A stretch of 60,000 nt of DNA. Source: Polytrichum commune (taxonomy: Eukaryota > Streptophyta > Polytrichopsida > Polytrichales > Polytrichaceae). The position numbers and the translations under genes are program-made. Position 1 is the first letter of the stretch; the number at the start of each line of letters is the position of its first letter. The stretch covers positions 6,574,001 through 6,634,000 of the forward strand of contig OX485804.1 of assembly GCA_950295325.1 (NCBI GenBank). Direction: 5' to 3'. Positions 1 through 9,700 of this stretch are shown piece by piece. Below the pieces are notes generated by a model that worked only from the letters and a program-made list of their open reading frames with translations, was not told the DNA's origin and did no database searches.

Positions 1-59
1 GTGGATAGGATAAGGTCCTACTAAGTAGGAGAATGCTAAGGGGGTTGTGGTTTGGGTGC

Positions 60-140
60 CCTCCCTCCTTCCTTCCTCCTCTCTCTCATTCTCTCTCTCT
101 CTCGTGTGGTGTGGGGGTGCGTGTGTGTGTGTGTTGTGTA
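60..140. repeat. CT/GT simple-sequence tract
   Basis: A pyrimidine-rich CT/CCTT tract is followed directly by a GT-rich tract. This is low-complexity sequence with no coding content. Confidence 0.8.
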
Positions 141-145
141 GTGTG

Positions 146-309
146 GTAGAAAATGTAGTTGATTAGAGGGGACTTATAGAATATAGTTAATTAGAGGGAA
201 CTTAGCAAATGTAGTTGATTAGAGGGAACTTATAGAATATAGTTAATTAGAGGGGATTTATAGAATTAGTTGATTGAAGACCGAACTGAGGCAGCAGCTG
301 ATTAGGGAC
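146..309. repeat. Left part of a minisatellite interrupted by a transposon
   Basis: Units of the type GTAGTTGATTAGAGGG and ATAGTTAATTAGAGGG alternate with spacers such as ACTTATAGAATAT. The last ~30 bp (GAACTGAGGCAGCAGCTG, then ATTAGGGAC) are a unit of the array seen at 4921-5345. The array breaks exactly after GGGAC (305-309), where the 310-4920 element begins. Confidence 0.75.
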
Positions 310-789
310 TGTGGGAACACGCGAAAACAAAAACATCCGGATTGGCGTTTCTAAGTGCCCAATCCGGTTTTGTCCGGATGACCCTAGTATCGTCCAGGGA
401 TTCTGTGAAGTGTAGGAGGTCTAGAACTCTCCGTACTTGCTTATCTTCTATTCCTTAGCCAAATTTCCGGAAACCCCTATTTCCGGACTTTTGGTCTTTT
501 GGACACTCTTCTTCTTCCGGAGTTGGCCTTTCCGGATTGTATCTCTAGGTCCTAATTATAATGCTTAATCACCCCTCTACGTCTACCCTCTAGAATAGGT
601 GGTTTCTTCCGGCGAAGACGTCCCTTATAAGATTGGACTCCGGAAATTCCCTCACAACCAATCCGGATTGATCAAATCCGTCTTGGCAGGTCACACAGGG
701 AGATCCGGATTATCTCTTAGGACCACAACGACCGAAGTATTCCGGATTCCAACCTGAGATCTGACTCGACGGGATAAGTGGGTGACCCG

Positions 790-1252
790 TACCACTTTCC
801 GGACTGCCCCATCCGCCGGTGATGAGACCTCTTCAGAAGATCAGATTGGCGCAAGTCCAGATCCCTTCCGGTCCTTTGCCCAGTCTTCCCTACGGCTATC
901 TCACCTGAACGTTACCCAGACATCCGGAATAATGAGGTTCCCTTCCCACTACACTCCGGGGATGACCTCCAACCCGGAATCCTAACTGTTCCGGTCCTTC
1001 CCTCCTCCTTCTGACGGATCGATCCGGTTATCACTTCCCAGGACTCTACTCAATCTGGGCTAACTGGGCGATCCGTACCACTTTCCGGATTGGTCCGTCT
1101 AAGGGCGGTGGGACCTCTTCAGAAGCTCGGATGGCGTAAGTCCGGATCCCTTCCGGATCTCACCCAATCCTCCCAGCGGCTATCCCACCTAGACGTTACT
1201 CAACCATCCGGAACAGTGAGGTTTCCCTCCCACTACACATAGAGAGGATCCG
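790..1252. repeat. ~288-bp tandem duplication inside the 310-4920 element
   Basis: The block from CCACTTTCCGGA at about 790 to CCCACTACAC at about 952 recurs from about 1078 to 1238. Both copies share CCTCTTCAGAAG, GATCCCTTCCGG, CGGCTATC and CATCCGGAA in the same order. The copies are clearly diverged, so the duplication is not recent. It lies downstream of the AATAAA signal in element orientation. Confidence 0.75.
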
Positions 1253-1404
1253 TAAGGCAATGACTAGATCTGATCCGGGTCTCCTCTCCCATGTCCTATC
1301 CGGAACTCCTATCCCTTATGCTCTCTTTCTCCTCCGCTAACGATCTCTGAATCATTCGTACACAAAATCAAGCAAGGAAATTCAAGAAGTAAGAAATCAA
1401 GGAA

Positions 1405-1410
1405 TTTATT
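1405..1410 (-). terminator. AATAAA polyadenylation signal of the 310-4920 element
   Basis: The minus strand reads AATAAA here, about 285 bp beyond the end of the gag-like reading frame at 1693. T-rich sequence follows, as expected for a plant polyadenylation region. Its position supports minus-strand transcription of the element. Confidence 0.5.
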
Positions 1411-1692
1411 AGAGTAGGGGCAACTGGAGTACAACAATGGAGAAGGAACCCTTCCCCAACTCCTTATTCAGCCTTAAGTAGAGGCCCAAAATCCCTAACC
1501 TGAGGGCGGCGGCCCATGCGGCCGCCCCTAAGGAAAACCCTAACTGCATCCGTTCTCCCGGATTTCCCGGATCAAGATCCGGATTTTCCGCTGACAAAAC
1601 CCAAGGGAGAGTTTTATTTCTCATCTTCAAAAACTCCTAAGTCCTATCTTCCTATCTCTATTCTGCCTAACTAATCTAACTACCATCCTAGG

Positions 1693-4337
1693 CTAAGAAG
1701 AGCGGTGCTTCTTCTGAGTTGCTCCCTCCTTCGAATGGCTGCCGAGTCCACTGACGGCGGATGAGCCCCCTCCCGGCGATGCCTTTTGTAGCCGCGTGAG
1801 CATCCTCCTCATGTTCGGAGACGGGGCAACCTCATCCTCCGAGTCCGTTGCTCCTTCGGTCCGCGGTGTTCCGGTCCCTGGTGTTCCGGAAACTGTACTC
1901 CCCTTCTGGACGCTCCGGATCGGGGAGGGATTGCTTCCGGTGCGCTGTTCCGGATTCTGCCCTCCTGAGATCGAGGCAGTCTGCGGATCCCTGGTGGAGG
2001 CCGCCCTTGAGGGTGGCGGAGGAAAGGGACTAACCATTTGGCCACGGGTAGGTCACTCTAAGGCATTTTTGTGCACCACGTGCGGCTGGTGGTTTTTTGT
2101 TTTGGGGCTATTTACCTTCAAGGGTTGAATTAAAGCCTCCCTATAATTACTTAAATTTTAAAAATGGCCCATTTGTTTGCACCCTTTCATTACTTATATT
2201 GTCCAAGTCACTGCAATTTTTTGTACTCTATATTCCTTTTAAGTAATAAAAGCTAATCTACTTCCTAATGCATTGACAAGTGTTAAGGGAAACCATGGAA
2301 ACAAAGAAGGGTGCAAACAGTAATATCATTGCAAACAAAGTTATGAAGAAAATACATAGGAGACCATAGCAAACATACTAAACATACCTTCTTGGATCCT
2401 TATCTTCAACCCCTATATTAATTTTACAAAAAAATAATGGCCCACATTTTATGTCCATCTAACTTACTTATAATGGGATTGTCTACATTTAATGGCCCCT
2501 TCATTATTTGGAATTCTTTTATAATTTTTATTTCAAATGATTTTAATCCTCTCTATATTATGCCGCACGTCGTTTTTAAAATGCACTAAGTGACCTACCC
2601 GTGCATTTGGCAGTCCGGAGGAGACGACGGCGAGGCTTGGGTCATAGGGGCCTTACCCCTACTCGGAGTTGCCTCTCGATCCGAAGTCTGGTGCTTTATC
2701 GGCGTCCTAGCCCTGTCCGGAGTCTGGGACCGATCCGAGGTCCGCGGAACAGTGGACTGCCCTCGTCCGGATCTAACAGACCCGGTGCTCTTCCTCCTCA
2801 CCTGCGGAGAACGGATCCTTTCCGGAGCCCTCCCGGAACTAGCAGGCCGAGAGCCGCCTCCCTGCTAGCTGGGTCCTGCAGACGTGGGCGGATTCTGGAC
2901 CAGGGCGACTTCACCAACTACCTCGTAGAGGGTTCCGGTTGGTGACCCAGGCGGACCCGGATAGAGTACCCGCCGGGGTGTTCCGCTTGGCGGAACCACC
3001 TTCTGGATTTCCGCCAGGAGATCCTTCATCGTCCGTAAGTATTTCACGAGCATGGGGAGGGTCTGCCTAGCGGAAGCGGGTTCTCCGGACTCCATCATCC
3101 GGTCGTAGAGATGCGCCTTGTTGACGATCTCTGCCGGATGGCCAACTAGCTCCCGGATCCGACTGAAAACCACTGCCTGCTCCTATTTCCGGATCTCTTC
3201 GCTCTTCTGACTCAGCTCCTGAGTCATGGCCGCTACCTGCACGGTCAGGTGAGCATTCTCCGTCTTGGCCTGCTCGAGCTCTTTCCTGTCCGCCCTTTTT
3301 GCCAACTCCCGGAGAATATTTCCGGATCCGCAGTCGTCCAGGGCCTGATTCGCTCCTCGGACGATGTGTTCCAGCCGGTAGTACTGGTTCTGTAGATCCT
3401 CCATCCCCTCCTGGACCCGCTTGAAGGGATTTTCCGGAAAGTCCCAAGCGGAGAGATCCACATTCCGCCAAGTGGTCTCCCAGCTGGGCCCGGGTTCCGG
3501 ATGATGATGAGGGGGAGGAGAGATTGGCCTTTGGGGGGGTGGCGGCGGGCTTCCAGGTGAAGAGGGAGGTGCTTCCGGAATGATGGGGTCGCTGGAAGTC
3601 TCCGTCTCAAGGTCTCCCGCTTCCGGATGGAGCTTGTAGGTGACCTCGTCTGCCGCTATCGTCAGCAGGTCCTCCTCCTCGGCCGTAAAACAGTCAAAGT
3701 GCTGATAGAGGTGCAGAATGAAGGGGGAGAAGAAGGAGGGTTTCCGGCCTATATGGGGGAGGGCCCTCCCTACTATCTCCTGAATTATCAAACCCCAATT
3801 CACTGGCCGGACTCCGGACATAGCACCAAACAGGGTGTTAGCCATGGTAAGGCTAATCTGCTTCGGCTTGTCCGGGTTAAGGATGGGCAGAAGGAACTCG
3901 AACACCCTCCGCTCTCTCAGGTTCCGGCAGTTCCCGGGGTGGAAGCCGTCCTTCGGATCCGCGTCCCCTCTAAATTTTCCGGCGAACAGGCCATCGCGGC
4001 GTCTGGCCCATCCCTCTGCAATTCCCCTCGGGAACCCGTAGACCCTGTTCCAAACATCCGGAGTCCAATTATCCGGATCCCTCCTCTTGGTCCCTAGCCA
4101 CTGATTACCTCTCTCAAACTTAAACTCCCGGAGGGTATCTTCCGCCCGGAGGTTCCAGGGTTTGGCGAGCAACCCCGCACAACCCATAACCCGGAGATCC
4201 TCCGCTAGCTCCTGCAACTCCCTGTCCTCCCTTGGAATTGCAGGAACGAGTGCTTTGAGCGGAATCGGGATGGGTTCCCTTTGATCCTCTTCCCGTGTTT
4301 CCGGCATCTTCCTCTTTTCTCTTAACTTCCGTCTCAA
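1693..4337 (-). pseudogene. gag-like / plant transposon protein reading frame, interrupted
   Basis: One minus-strand frame runs from the ATG at 4337 to the stop at 1693. It is interrupted by TAG at 3183-3185 and at 2865-2867, and by the 561-bp MITE at 2043-2603. Without the MITE and one copy of its duplicated site, the frame would be about 690 codons long. Residues ~80-240 have a globular look (motifs GNQWLGTKRRDPDNWTP, VYGFPRGIAEGWARRRDGLF, MANTLFGAMSGVRPVNWG, SPFILHLYQHFDCFTAEEE). A proline-rich linker follows (~245-290), then a probable coiled coil (~305-384, continuing past the first TAG), then an Arg/Ser/Pro-rich tail. The NWG...SPFxxHLY pattern resembles the uncharacterised plant-transposon-associated proteins common in repetitive plant genomes. 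No protease, RT or CCHC knuckle is visible. The protein is probably structural; the function is not established. Confidence 0.6.
2043..2603. mobile_element. 561-bp hAT-type MITE inside the gag-like frame
   Basis: The ends are perfect 15-bp inverted repeats, CACGGGTAGGTCACT at 2043 and its complement ending at 2603. Similarity continues imperfectly inward (GCATTTT, ACGTGCGGC). The element is flanked by the 8-bp duplication CATTTGGC (2035-2042 and 2604-2611), the size expected for hAT transposition. The interior is AT-rich with no transposase. The host frame is open immediately on both sides, and removing the element plus one duplicate restores phase. The insertion is therefore secondary and probably not ancient. 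Confidence 0.9.
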
Positions 4338-4385
4338 TTACGGAAACTCTCTCCCCTCCGGGTACCCTCTCTTCCGCTCAACTGC

Positions 4386-4453
4386 TACGGAGTCCCGGCA
4401 AGCCAACTGCCGGTGACTGGAAATTACGGAGTCCCAGCAATCCAATTGCTGGC
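4386..4453 (-). other. Two tandem leader hairpins upstream of the gag-like frame
   Basis: Two 39-bp-spaced units both begin TACGGAGTCCC and each forms a hairpin. One is CCGGCA...TGCCGG at 4395-4413 (6-bp stem). The other is CCAGCAAT...ATTGCTGG at 4434-4452 (8-bp stem, 3-nt loop). The third stem pair is G-C in one and A-T in the other, so pairing survives a double change. Both lie between the TATA box and the ATG at 4337, so they would be in the 5' leader of the element's transcript. Confidence 0.6.
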
Positions 4454-4536
4454 GGCTCGAAAAAAAACACAGCCTCACCACTCGTTCCCTCAATAATTTT
4501 TCTCCTTGCAAAAAGTGGGGAGGAGAAGGAAGGGAT

Positions 4537-4545
4537 TCTTAAATA
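4537..4545 (-). promoter_or_regulatory. TATA box of the 310-4920 element
   Basis: The minus strand reads GATATTTAAGA here, 200 bp upstream of the ATG at 4337, in a GC-richer setting (GGGGGGAGGATATTTAAG). A cluster of AACGG motifs lies just upstream. Position, motif and orientation fit a plant RNA polymerase II core promoter. The transcription start would be near 4505-4515; this was not tested. Confidence 0.55.
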
Positions 4546-4586
4546 TCCTCCCCCCCCTCTTCCTTCCCCTGTTACCGTTAGGGTTT

Positions 4587-4717
4587 AACGGAAAACGGTT
4601 GCCAACCGTTTTCCGACGGTTTTCCCCCAACCGTCATAAATCCGTTGTAACCGCCACTTCCGGACCGTTGGTTAATCTTGGCGCAACCGTTACTTGGTCC
4701 GGACCATGATTAAACGG
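4587..4717 (-). promoter_or_regulatory. AACGG-motif cluster upstream of the TATA box
   Basis: Within 131 bp there are seven AACGG/CCGTT pentamers (4587, 4594, 4606, 4642, 4665, 4687 and 4713), plus further AACCG/CGGTT matches. AACGG is the core of plant MSA elements bound by three-repeat MYB proteins in G2/M-phase promoters. The cluster lies ~40-180 bp upstream of the TATA box, where proximal activator sites belong. That it binds MYB3R proteins is inference. Confidence 0.5.
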
Positions 4718-4920
4718 TCCCCCTAATTCAATTTGACGGACCGGTAATAATACTCCTTTTTATCCTTTTTATCACACAAGGCGGGTTTAGAATGCAATAT
4801 TTCCTAATACAATTAATTTATCCTAAGAGACCCTATTATCTTCATACAAGCAGGGTAAAATATGGAAAATGAATCCGTATTTCCGTATTTCCATATTTCC
4901 GTCGAATTTGGACTCCCACA

Positions 4921-5345
4921 GGGACAGAGACAGAAGCTTATTAGGGACTGAGGCAACAACTGATTAAGGGCCGAGACCAGCTTACTAGGGACTGAGACAG
5001 AAGCTTACTGATGGTCGAAACAACAGCTTACTAGGGACTGAGGCAGCAGCTGATTAGGGACTGAGACAGAAGCTTACTAGGGACTGAGGCAGCAGCTGAT
5101 TAAGGGCCGAGACCAGCTTACTAGGGACTGAGGCAGCAGCTGAGTAAGGGCCGAGACCAGCTTACTAGGGACTGAGACAGAAGCTTACTGATGGCTAAAA
5201 CAACAGCTTACTAGGGACTGAGGCAGCAGCTGATTAAGGGCCGAGACCAGCTTACTAGGGACTGAGGCAGCAATTGATTAAGGGTCGAGACCAGCTTACT
5301 AAGGGACCGAGACAGTAGCTATATTAAGGAGCAGCTAAGGGGCAG
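4921..5345. repeat. Right part of the interrupted minisatellite
   Basis: Tandem units of about 35-70 bp are built from CTTACTAGGGACTGAG, GCAGCAGCTGATTAAGGG and CCGAGACCAG. Several are nearly identical, so the array was homogenised or expanded recently. It starts with the second copy of GGGAC and continues the unit that ends at 309. It ends in a degenerate unit around 5300-5345. Confidence 0.85.
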
Positions 5346-6673
5346 TTAAAATGAGGGGTTAGTTAGGTCTAGTACCTTACGTTAAGATGGATGGGGTAAC
5401 TAGGTAGTTAGCTCTCCTTGCAATCGGGGGTGTAATTGTGTGGGAAGTTGATAGAGGATGAGAAGATAGTACCAATAGAGAAAAGCGTTTATCAATGCTT
5501 GTACTCATAATATTGAATAAATTGGTGTGACCCAAGGTATGTGTGATGTCATGGGGATGAATGACGGAGGAAGGGTAAACTAGGATGAATATGAATGTGA
5601 TCACCATACCCTCACCCGGACTAGGACGCTTAAGGGTGGGCGGTTTGGCCTCACACAAGGGTACCAAGTGCCGTGTCGATGGAAATGGATATGGGCCTTA
5701 GGCCATGATGTTCTTCGTCCTTGCCATACTACAGACTATGCATTTCAGGTCTTCTGTCAACATTTGATGACACTCTTGAGTCTCATGGCTCTCTTCGTAA
5801 AATAATCTTCCATCTATCATTCTCCTCGTTATTTACAAAAAAAAACTTGTTGCATATGAAAGGGAAATGCAAATGAGTCTGTTGAATAAGGAATCAATTG
5901 ATTTATTTGTGAATCATTTGCACATGCGTTTGATATTCCAAATATCATGAAGCAATACAACAAGAGAAGCATTGCAACTTAACACATTATTCGCGAACCC
6001 TTGTATAATGGAATTTTATTCTTCTAGAACTTTTGTGAGCTCTACTTCCTCGAACTCCTCTTCCATGACAAAAGCATCTTCGTCATCCTCAAGTCCATCA
6101 TTAATGGCGGTAGGGTTGTTATTGTACTTGCCCGGTCATTATGATATTATTCATACAACTTGAAATTCTTCATGTTTGCTTTCAATTTTTGGAGTTTCAA
6201 GTAACTATGTTCAAATTTTGTAGTCATATATCAAAATTAAAGACTACATTTAATCATCCACATGTGTTTGGAGTTTGTAGTCATAGAGTCCAAAACAATG
6301 ACTACATTTGTCATCCGTATGGAAGTTGGCTACTACAGTTGGTTTTAGTAAGGATTTCTCACATCCAAAGTTTGGAAGTGCTAAACTCTCACTTAATTAT
6401 TTCAAATGAAGCAGTGAATTCATGCCTCACTCGAGGCAACTATAAACATTTAATTTATTGGGTAATAAGTGAATGGTTCATACCCCTCTTTAATTTCTTG
6501 TGTTGCTAAAATATGGTATATACCCCACACAATATTCATTAAAATGAGAGTTTTCCAGTGAATTGAGAGTACATAAAGCAAACTATTAATCCAAGAATGA
6601 AATGAAAACCACTAGAAAGTTGTAGAGTACAAGTAAAAAAATAACATTTGATTTTCCGCCTTAAATTCCGCCA
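5346..6673. other. No gene recognised; LTR-like first half
   Basis: 5375-5700 contains CTTGTACTCATAATATTGAATAAATTGG-type sequence (AATAAA-like, plus strand) and resembles the end of a retroelement LTR, but no partner copy is visible. Around 6000-6120 the minus strand is open for an acidic stretch (DDEDAFVMEEEFEEVEL) that then hits stops, a possible decayed exon of unknown origin. The rest is AT-rich sequence in which I see nothing. Confidence 0.3.
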
Positions 6674-6869
6674 TAGTTTCCATTAAAATGAGAGTATGTT
6701 AAGCTGGGAAATCAACTCTTTTAGGTTGACTCAACCTAAATTGACAACATATTGTCCTCATTTAGGTCGATTCAACTTAAATTGATTAACATATTGTCCT
6801 CATTTAGGTCGACTCAACCTAAATGAGTTGATTTCCCAGCTTAACATACTCTCATTTTAATGAAAACTA
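6674..6869. mobile_element. ~196-bp foldback (palindromic) MITE
   Basis: Inverted arms of about 60 bp start TAGTTTCCATTAAAATGAGA on the left and mirror it on the right, with one mismatch near the end. They continue through GTATGTTAAGCTGGGAAATC. The centre holds three alternating copies of a TTTAGGT(C/T)GA(C/T)TCAAC motif. A further solitary CATTAAAATGAGAG lies at about 6538. No clear target duplication can be assigned. Confidence 0.75.
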
Positions 6870-8079
6870 CATGTCTGAAGTATAATCTAGTATTTATCAA
6901 CCTAACATGACTTTTAGGTGTCCAAATGGCCAATATTATTTTGAGAGGATCCCACTCTCTCAAAATATTGAATATCGTGTTACCCGGGCTTTGGGGTTCC
7001 ATGGTGTAGGCAACCACACATAGTCCCACTGCACATTGGCTATCTCATCCTTCCCAAGAGAATTATTAATGAATCCTACAATGTTTCCATTCAAAACATC
7101 CCCATCTTAGTATACAGTTTTGTTCGGTTGTAGCACATATTTCATAAACCATGGGTTTGCCTTGCACATACTTTTGAATTCCGTTTTTGAAAATAATTGC
7201 CCTACAAATGACAATAAATCATCCCTAGCCTTTGCTGCTTGTAATGCAAATGGGCCCCATCCCATGTATGGATGTGTTCACACTCTAATCTCCCACTTTC
7301 TATTTCAATATGTTAAGGGAGTGAGCTTTTGATTTGCTCATAGGAGGTATCCCTCCCAAAATTAAGCACCAAACCTTTGTTGGTTGCTAAATGAATTAGG
7401 CTCTCCCTTCCTTTGAAGCAGTAGAATAATTGAAATTCTAGACTTAGTCTATAAAGCAACAATTGTTGCAGCATGCACATGAGGTATCCGCATTTCCTAC
7501 ATGTTTGAATGTAATATAGTAAGGTATGCACCATCCCACTTAGATACTGCTTAGAAGAGGAAAAACATCAACGACGTCTAGCAAACATATCATGATTGAT
7601 TTCTTGAATTCAGGATCTCGTTTGTGGTCTCGTTTGTAATTTTTCTGTCAAGTAGAGAGGGGATTTCATAGCCGGGAATCAAACCGCCAACCTCTTCCTT
7701 GAGATTTGGGTATCTCTTCACATCATCAAATAGTTTAGGGTCATCTCAGACCATATTTATACCATCTTTGAGAATATGTAGGATTTTCTTGAATTTTTTT
7801 GGGTCTACATAAATTGTTGACTTTATAGATCAATGTATTTTTCAAATGTTTATGACTTTTTTCCTTCACGAAATTCAAAGTTAGTATATAGTTTTGAATC
7901 ACTTTCACTTAAACCTATGCAGGGTAACGGAGTTACGTACTTGACCGTGCTGGCTCTTCATGGCATTTCAAAAAATTAAAGTATTTAAATAAAACTAACC
8001 GTCTAATAAGGAAAATTTTGAATTTTTTAAAATTTATTGTCAAAGTATATTTTTCAATTAAAAAGAAATCAAATCACTT
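6870..8079. other. No gene recognised
   Basis: AT-rich sequence with short open frames on both strands. Some (minus 6841-7029 and 7313-7534) have protein-like composition but no recognisable motif and no coherent splice structure. I see no RNA gene and no clear transposon ends. Confidence 0.3.
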
Positions 8080-8367
8080 AGGTAGGATGGGGGAGTGCTA
8101 ACATGTGAGTGGTGAGTGGTGAGCGGTGAGCGATAAAGTTGGAAAAATATTTGGAGATACAACCACAAGTATCCTATAGCCGTGGTATTTTGGCATAAAT
8201 AGTGATATATTTGTGTATAATAATATGAGTGGGAAGTTCATACAAGGTGTAATCAACCTAATGAATGCCTTACTTTACTCTTAAAATCAACAACCGCAAG
8301 CTTGGCATGAGAGTTTGGAGATGATTTTATTCATTGTCAATAGATTCAACAATACAACCACATTCCA

Positions 8368-8475
8368 AGTATCGAGCATGCTCTAGACTATATTTCTAGA
8401 GTTTATGTAGGTTTGAGAAATGAATTGATGGAGGCATTGAAACTGATGTTTTTGGACATAGATGAAAGTACATGA
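8368..8475 (+). pseudogene. Short gag-like remnant
   Basis: A 35-codon open stretch with motifs HALDYISRVYVGLRNEL and MEALKLMF ends in TGA. The pattern of aromatic and Leu-Arg-Glu residues resembles a piece of a retrotransposon gag capsid region. Flanking frames contain stops, so if real this is a decayed fragment. It could also be chance. Confidence 0.25.
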
Positions 8476-9239
8476 GGAAATTACTCACACATATACAATG
8501 TCCACAAAGTAATGAGCACATTGAATGTAGTCAATGTGGAATCATACATAGAAGCTCCATAACTATCCCTATCGTCTTCCATTCCCTCCCTCTATATCAC
8601 TAACATATTTCAGTACCCTTGTTCACTTCGACATCTACAAATGGCAAGATGCAACGATCATAACCCAATGACCTACTACAATGTGATCATCTTCGCCACT
8701 GAGCCACCATTATGAAGTGAGGATAGAGTATTAAATTATGGGGCCAAGATGACATTGAATATAGTAGAGTCTCTCTCGAATGCGATGAAGTAGCATTTTT
8801 ACACCAACAAGCTCGAATAAATTCATGTGCAATCCACAGTTACATTTTTTTAAATTCACATGTAGATGCATAAGCATCAATAAATGATCCTAGCTTAGTC
8901 AACACATTTATAAAGAATTGGAAAGACTTTGTTTTTCTTTCTTGTCCACCTCTCCATGACACAATTAGTTTCATAATTTGCGTTTATACAGTAGTGCGAT
9001 TTAAAAATCTAGGTAACTCTAATGGGATTCTCTATACTACCCATGTTAGCTACCCCTTCTAGTCTACATTACCTTACTACCTAGACCTTATTATTACCAT
9101 GTTATCAATGATATTATTCTTGAAGGTTATACCGGTATTGACCACCCCCTGATATTGGCCGAAACTCATAGATGTACTGCCTTATAATTTGACCTACTTA
9201 GAATCATATCTATGTGTTAGTTATATGATATAGCTTGTT

Positions 9240-9408
9240 ATTTGTTCCCTCTCATATTGGCAACATTATAACCAATGTTGGATTGGTATCATTTTATTAG
9301 ATACCATTTGGGTATCTATAATGAGGATATTACATTTTTTGATAATAATAGGGTACATGTATTTGGTGATGTTTTTGATTTTCAATGCCATTCGAGTATA
9401 TATATATA

Positions 9409-9439
<31 letters not shown>

Positions 9440-9700
9440 AGATATAGATATATAGATATCATGCAAGGACCTTCATACCTAAGTAGAATTATACTAGTAT
9501 CAATATGGTTTTAGAATGGTAATGACCCCAATTATAACTCGGATATACAAAGATTCTTTCACCTTGACATATCACCAAATATCAATATTTGGCTAGTATT
9601 AAAATTTTGATACCCACGAGTAGGTTTTTTGATACCAATTTTTATGTTAATAATTGATACCATGCATGCACCTACATACCGGACCAAAATTGATGATAAC
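9240..9700 (+). repeat. Dispersed repeat family R1, copy 1
   Basis: Shares ordered blocks with 13205-13510 and 36110-36450: GTTGGATTGGTA, GATACCATTTGGGTAT, ACCTTCATACCTA, TAGTATCAATATGGTTT, ATACAAAGATTCT, ACCTTGA(C/G)ATAT, GATACC(A)ATTTTT. This copy has an internal AT/GATATA microsatellite at 9396-9460. No coding capacity is visible. It is probably a MITE or solo terminal repeat; its ends were not resolved. Confidence 0.7.
9396..9460. repeat. (AT)n and (GATATA)n microsatellite
   Basis: An alternating TA run is followed by a GATATA run inside the dispersed repeat. The short open frames of Ile/Tyr/Ser runs across it are artefacts of the repeat. Confidence 0.9.

Larger units (their letters stand above)
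310..4920 (-). mobile_element. 4.6 kb transposable element with TG...CA ends and 5-bp target duplication
   Basis: The element starts TGTGGGAACACG and ends GACTCCCACA. It is flanked on both sides by GGGAC (305-309 and 4921-4925), a 5-bp target duplication inside a minisatellite. The TG/CA ends and 5-bp duplication are typical of LTR retrotransposons, and an AATAAA signal lies downstream of the reading frame on the minus strand. However, I found no direct terminal repeats, no primer-binding site and no reverse transcriptase or integrase, so it is non-autonomous or of another class. Only the outer 7 bp (TGTGGGA) are inverted. In element orientation (minus) the order is AACGG-rich region, TATA box, leader with two hairpins, gag-like reading frame, then 3' region with AATAAA. 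Confidence 0.75.

Noticed and set aside
310-1660. Interpretation of 310-1660 as a complete 3' LTR
   Set aside because: The AATAAA and TATA-like signals fit, but no matching copy exists at the 4920 end, so an LTR cannot be demonstrated.
5377-5667. 96-codon minus-strand frame next to the minisatellite
   Set aside because: No motif; the sequence looks like a retroelement terminal region rather than coding DNA.
9266-9514. Ile/Tyr/Ser- and Tyr/Arg-rich frames
   Set aside because: Produced by the AT/GATATA microsatellite.
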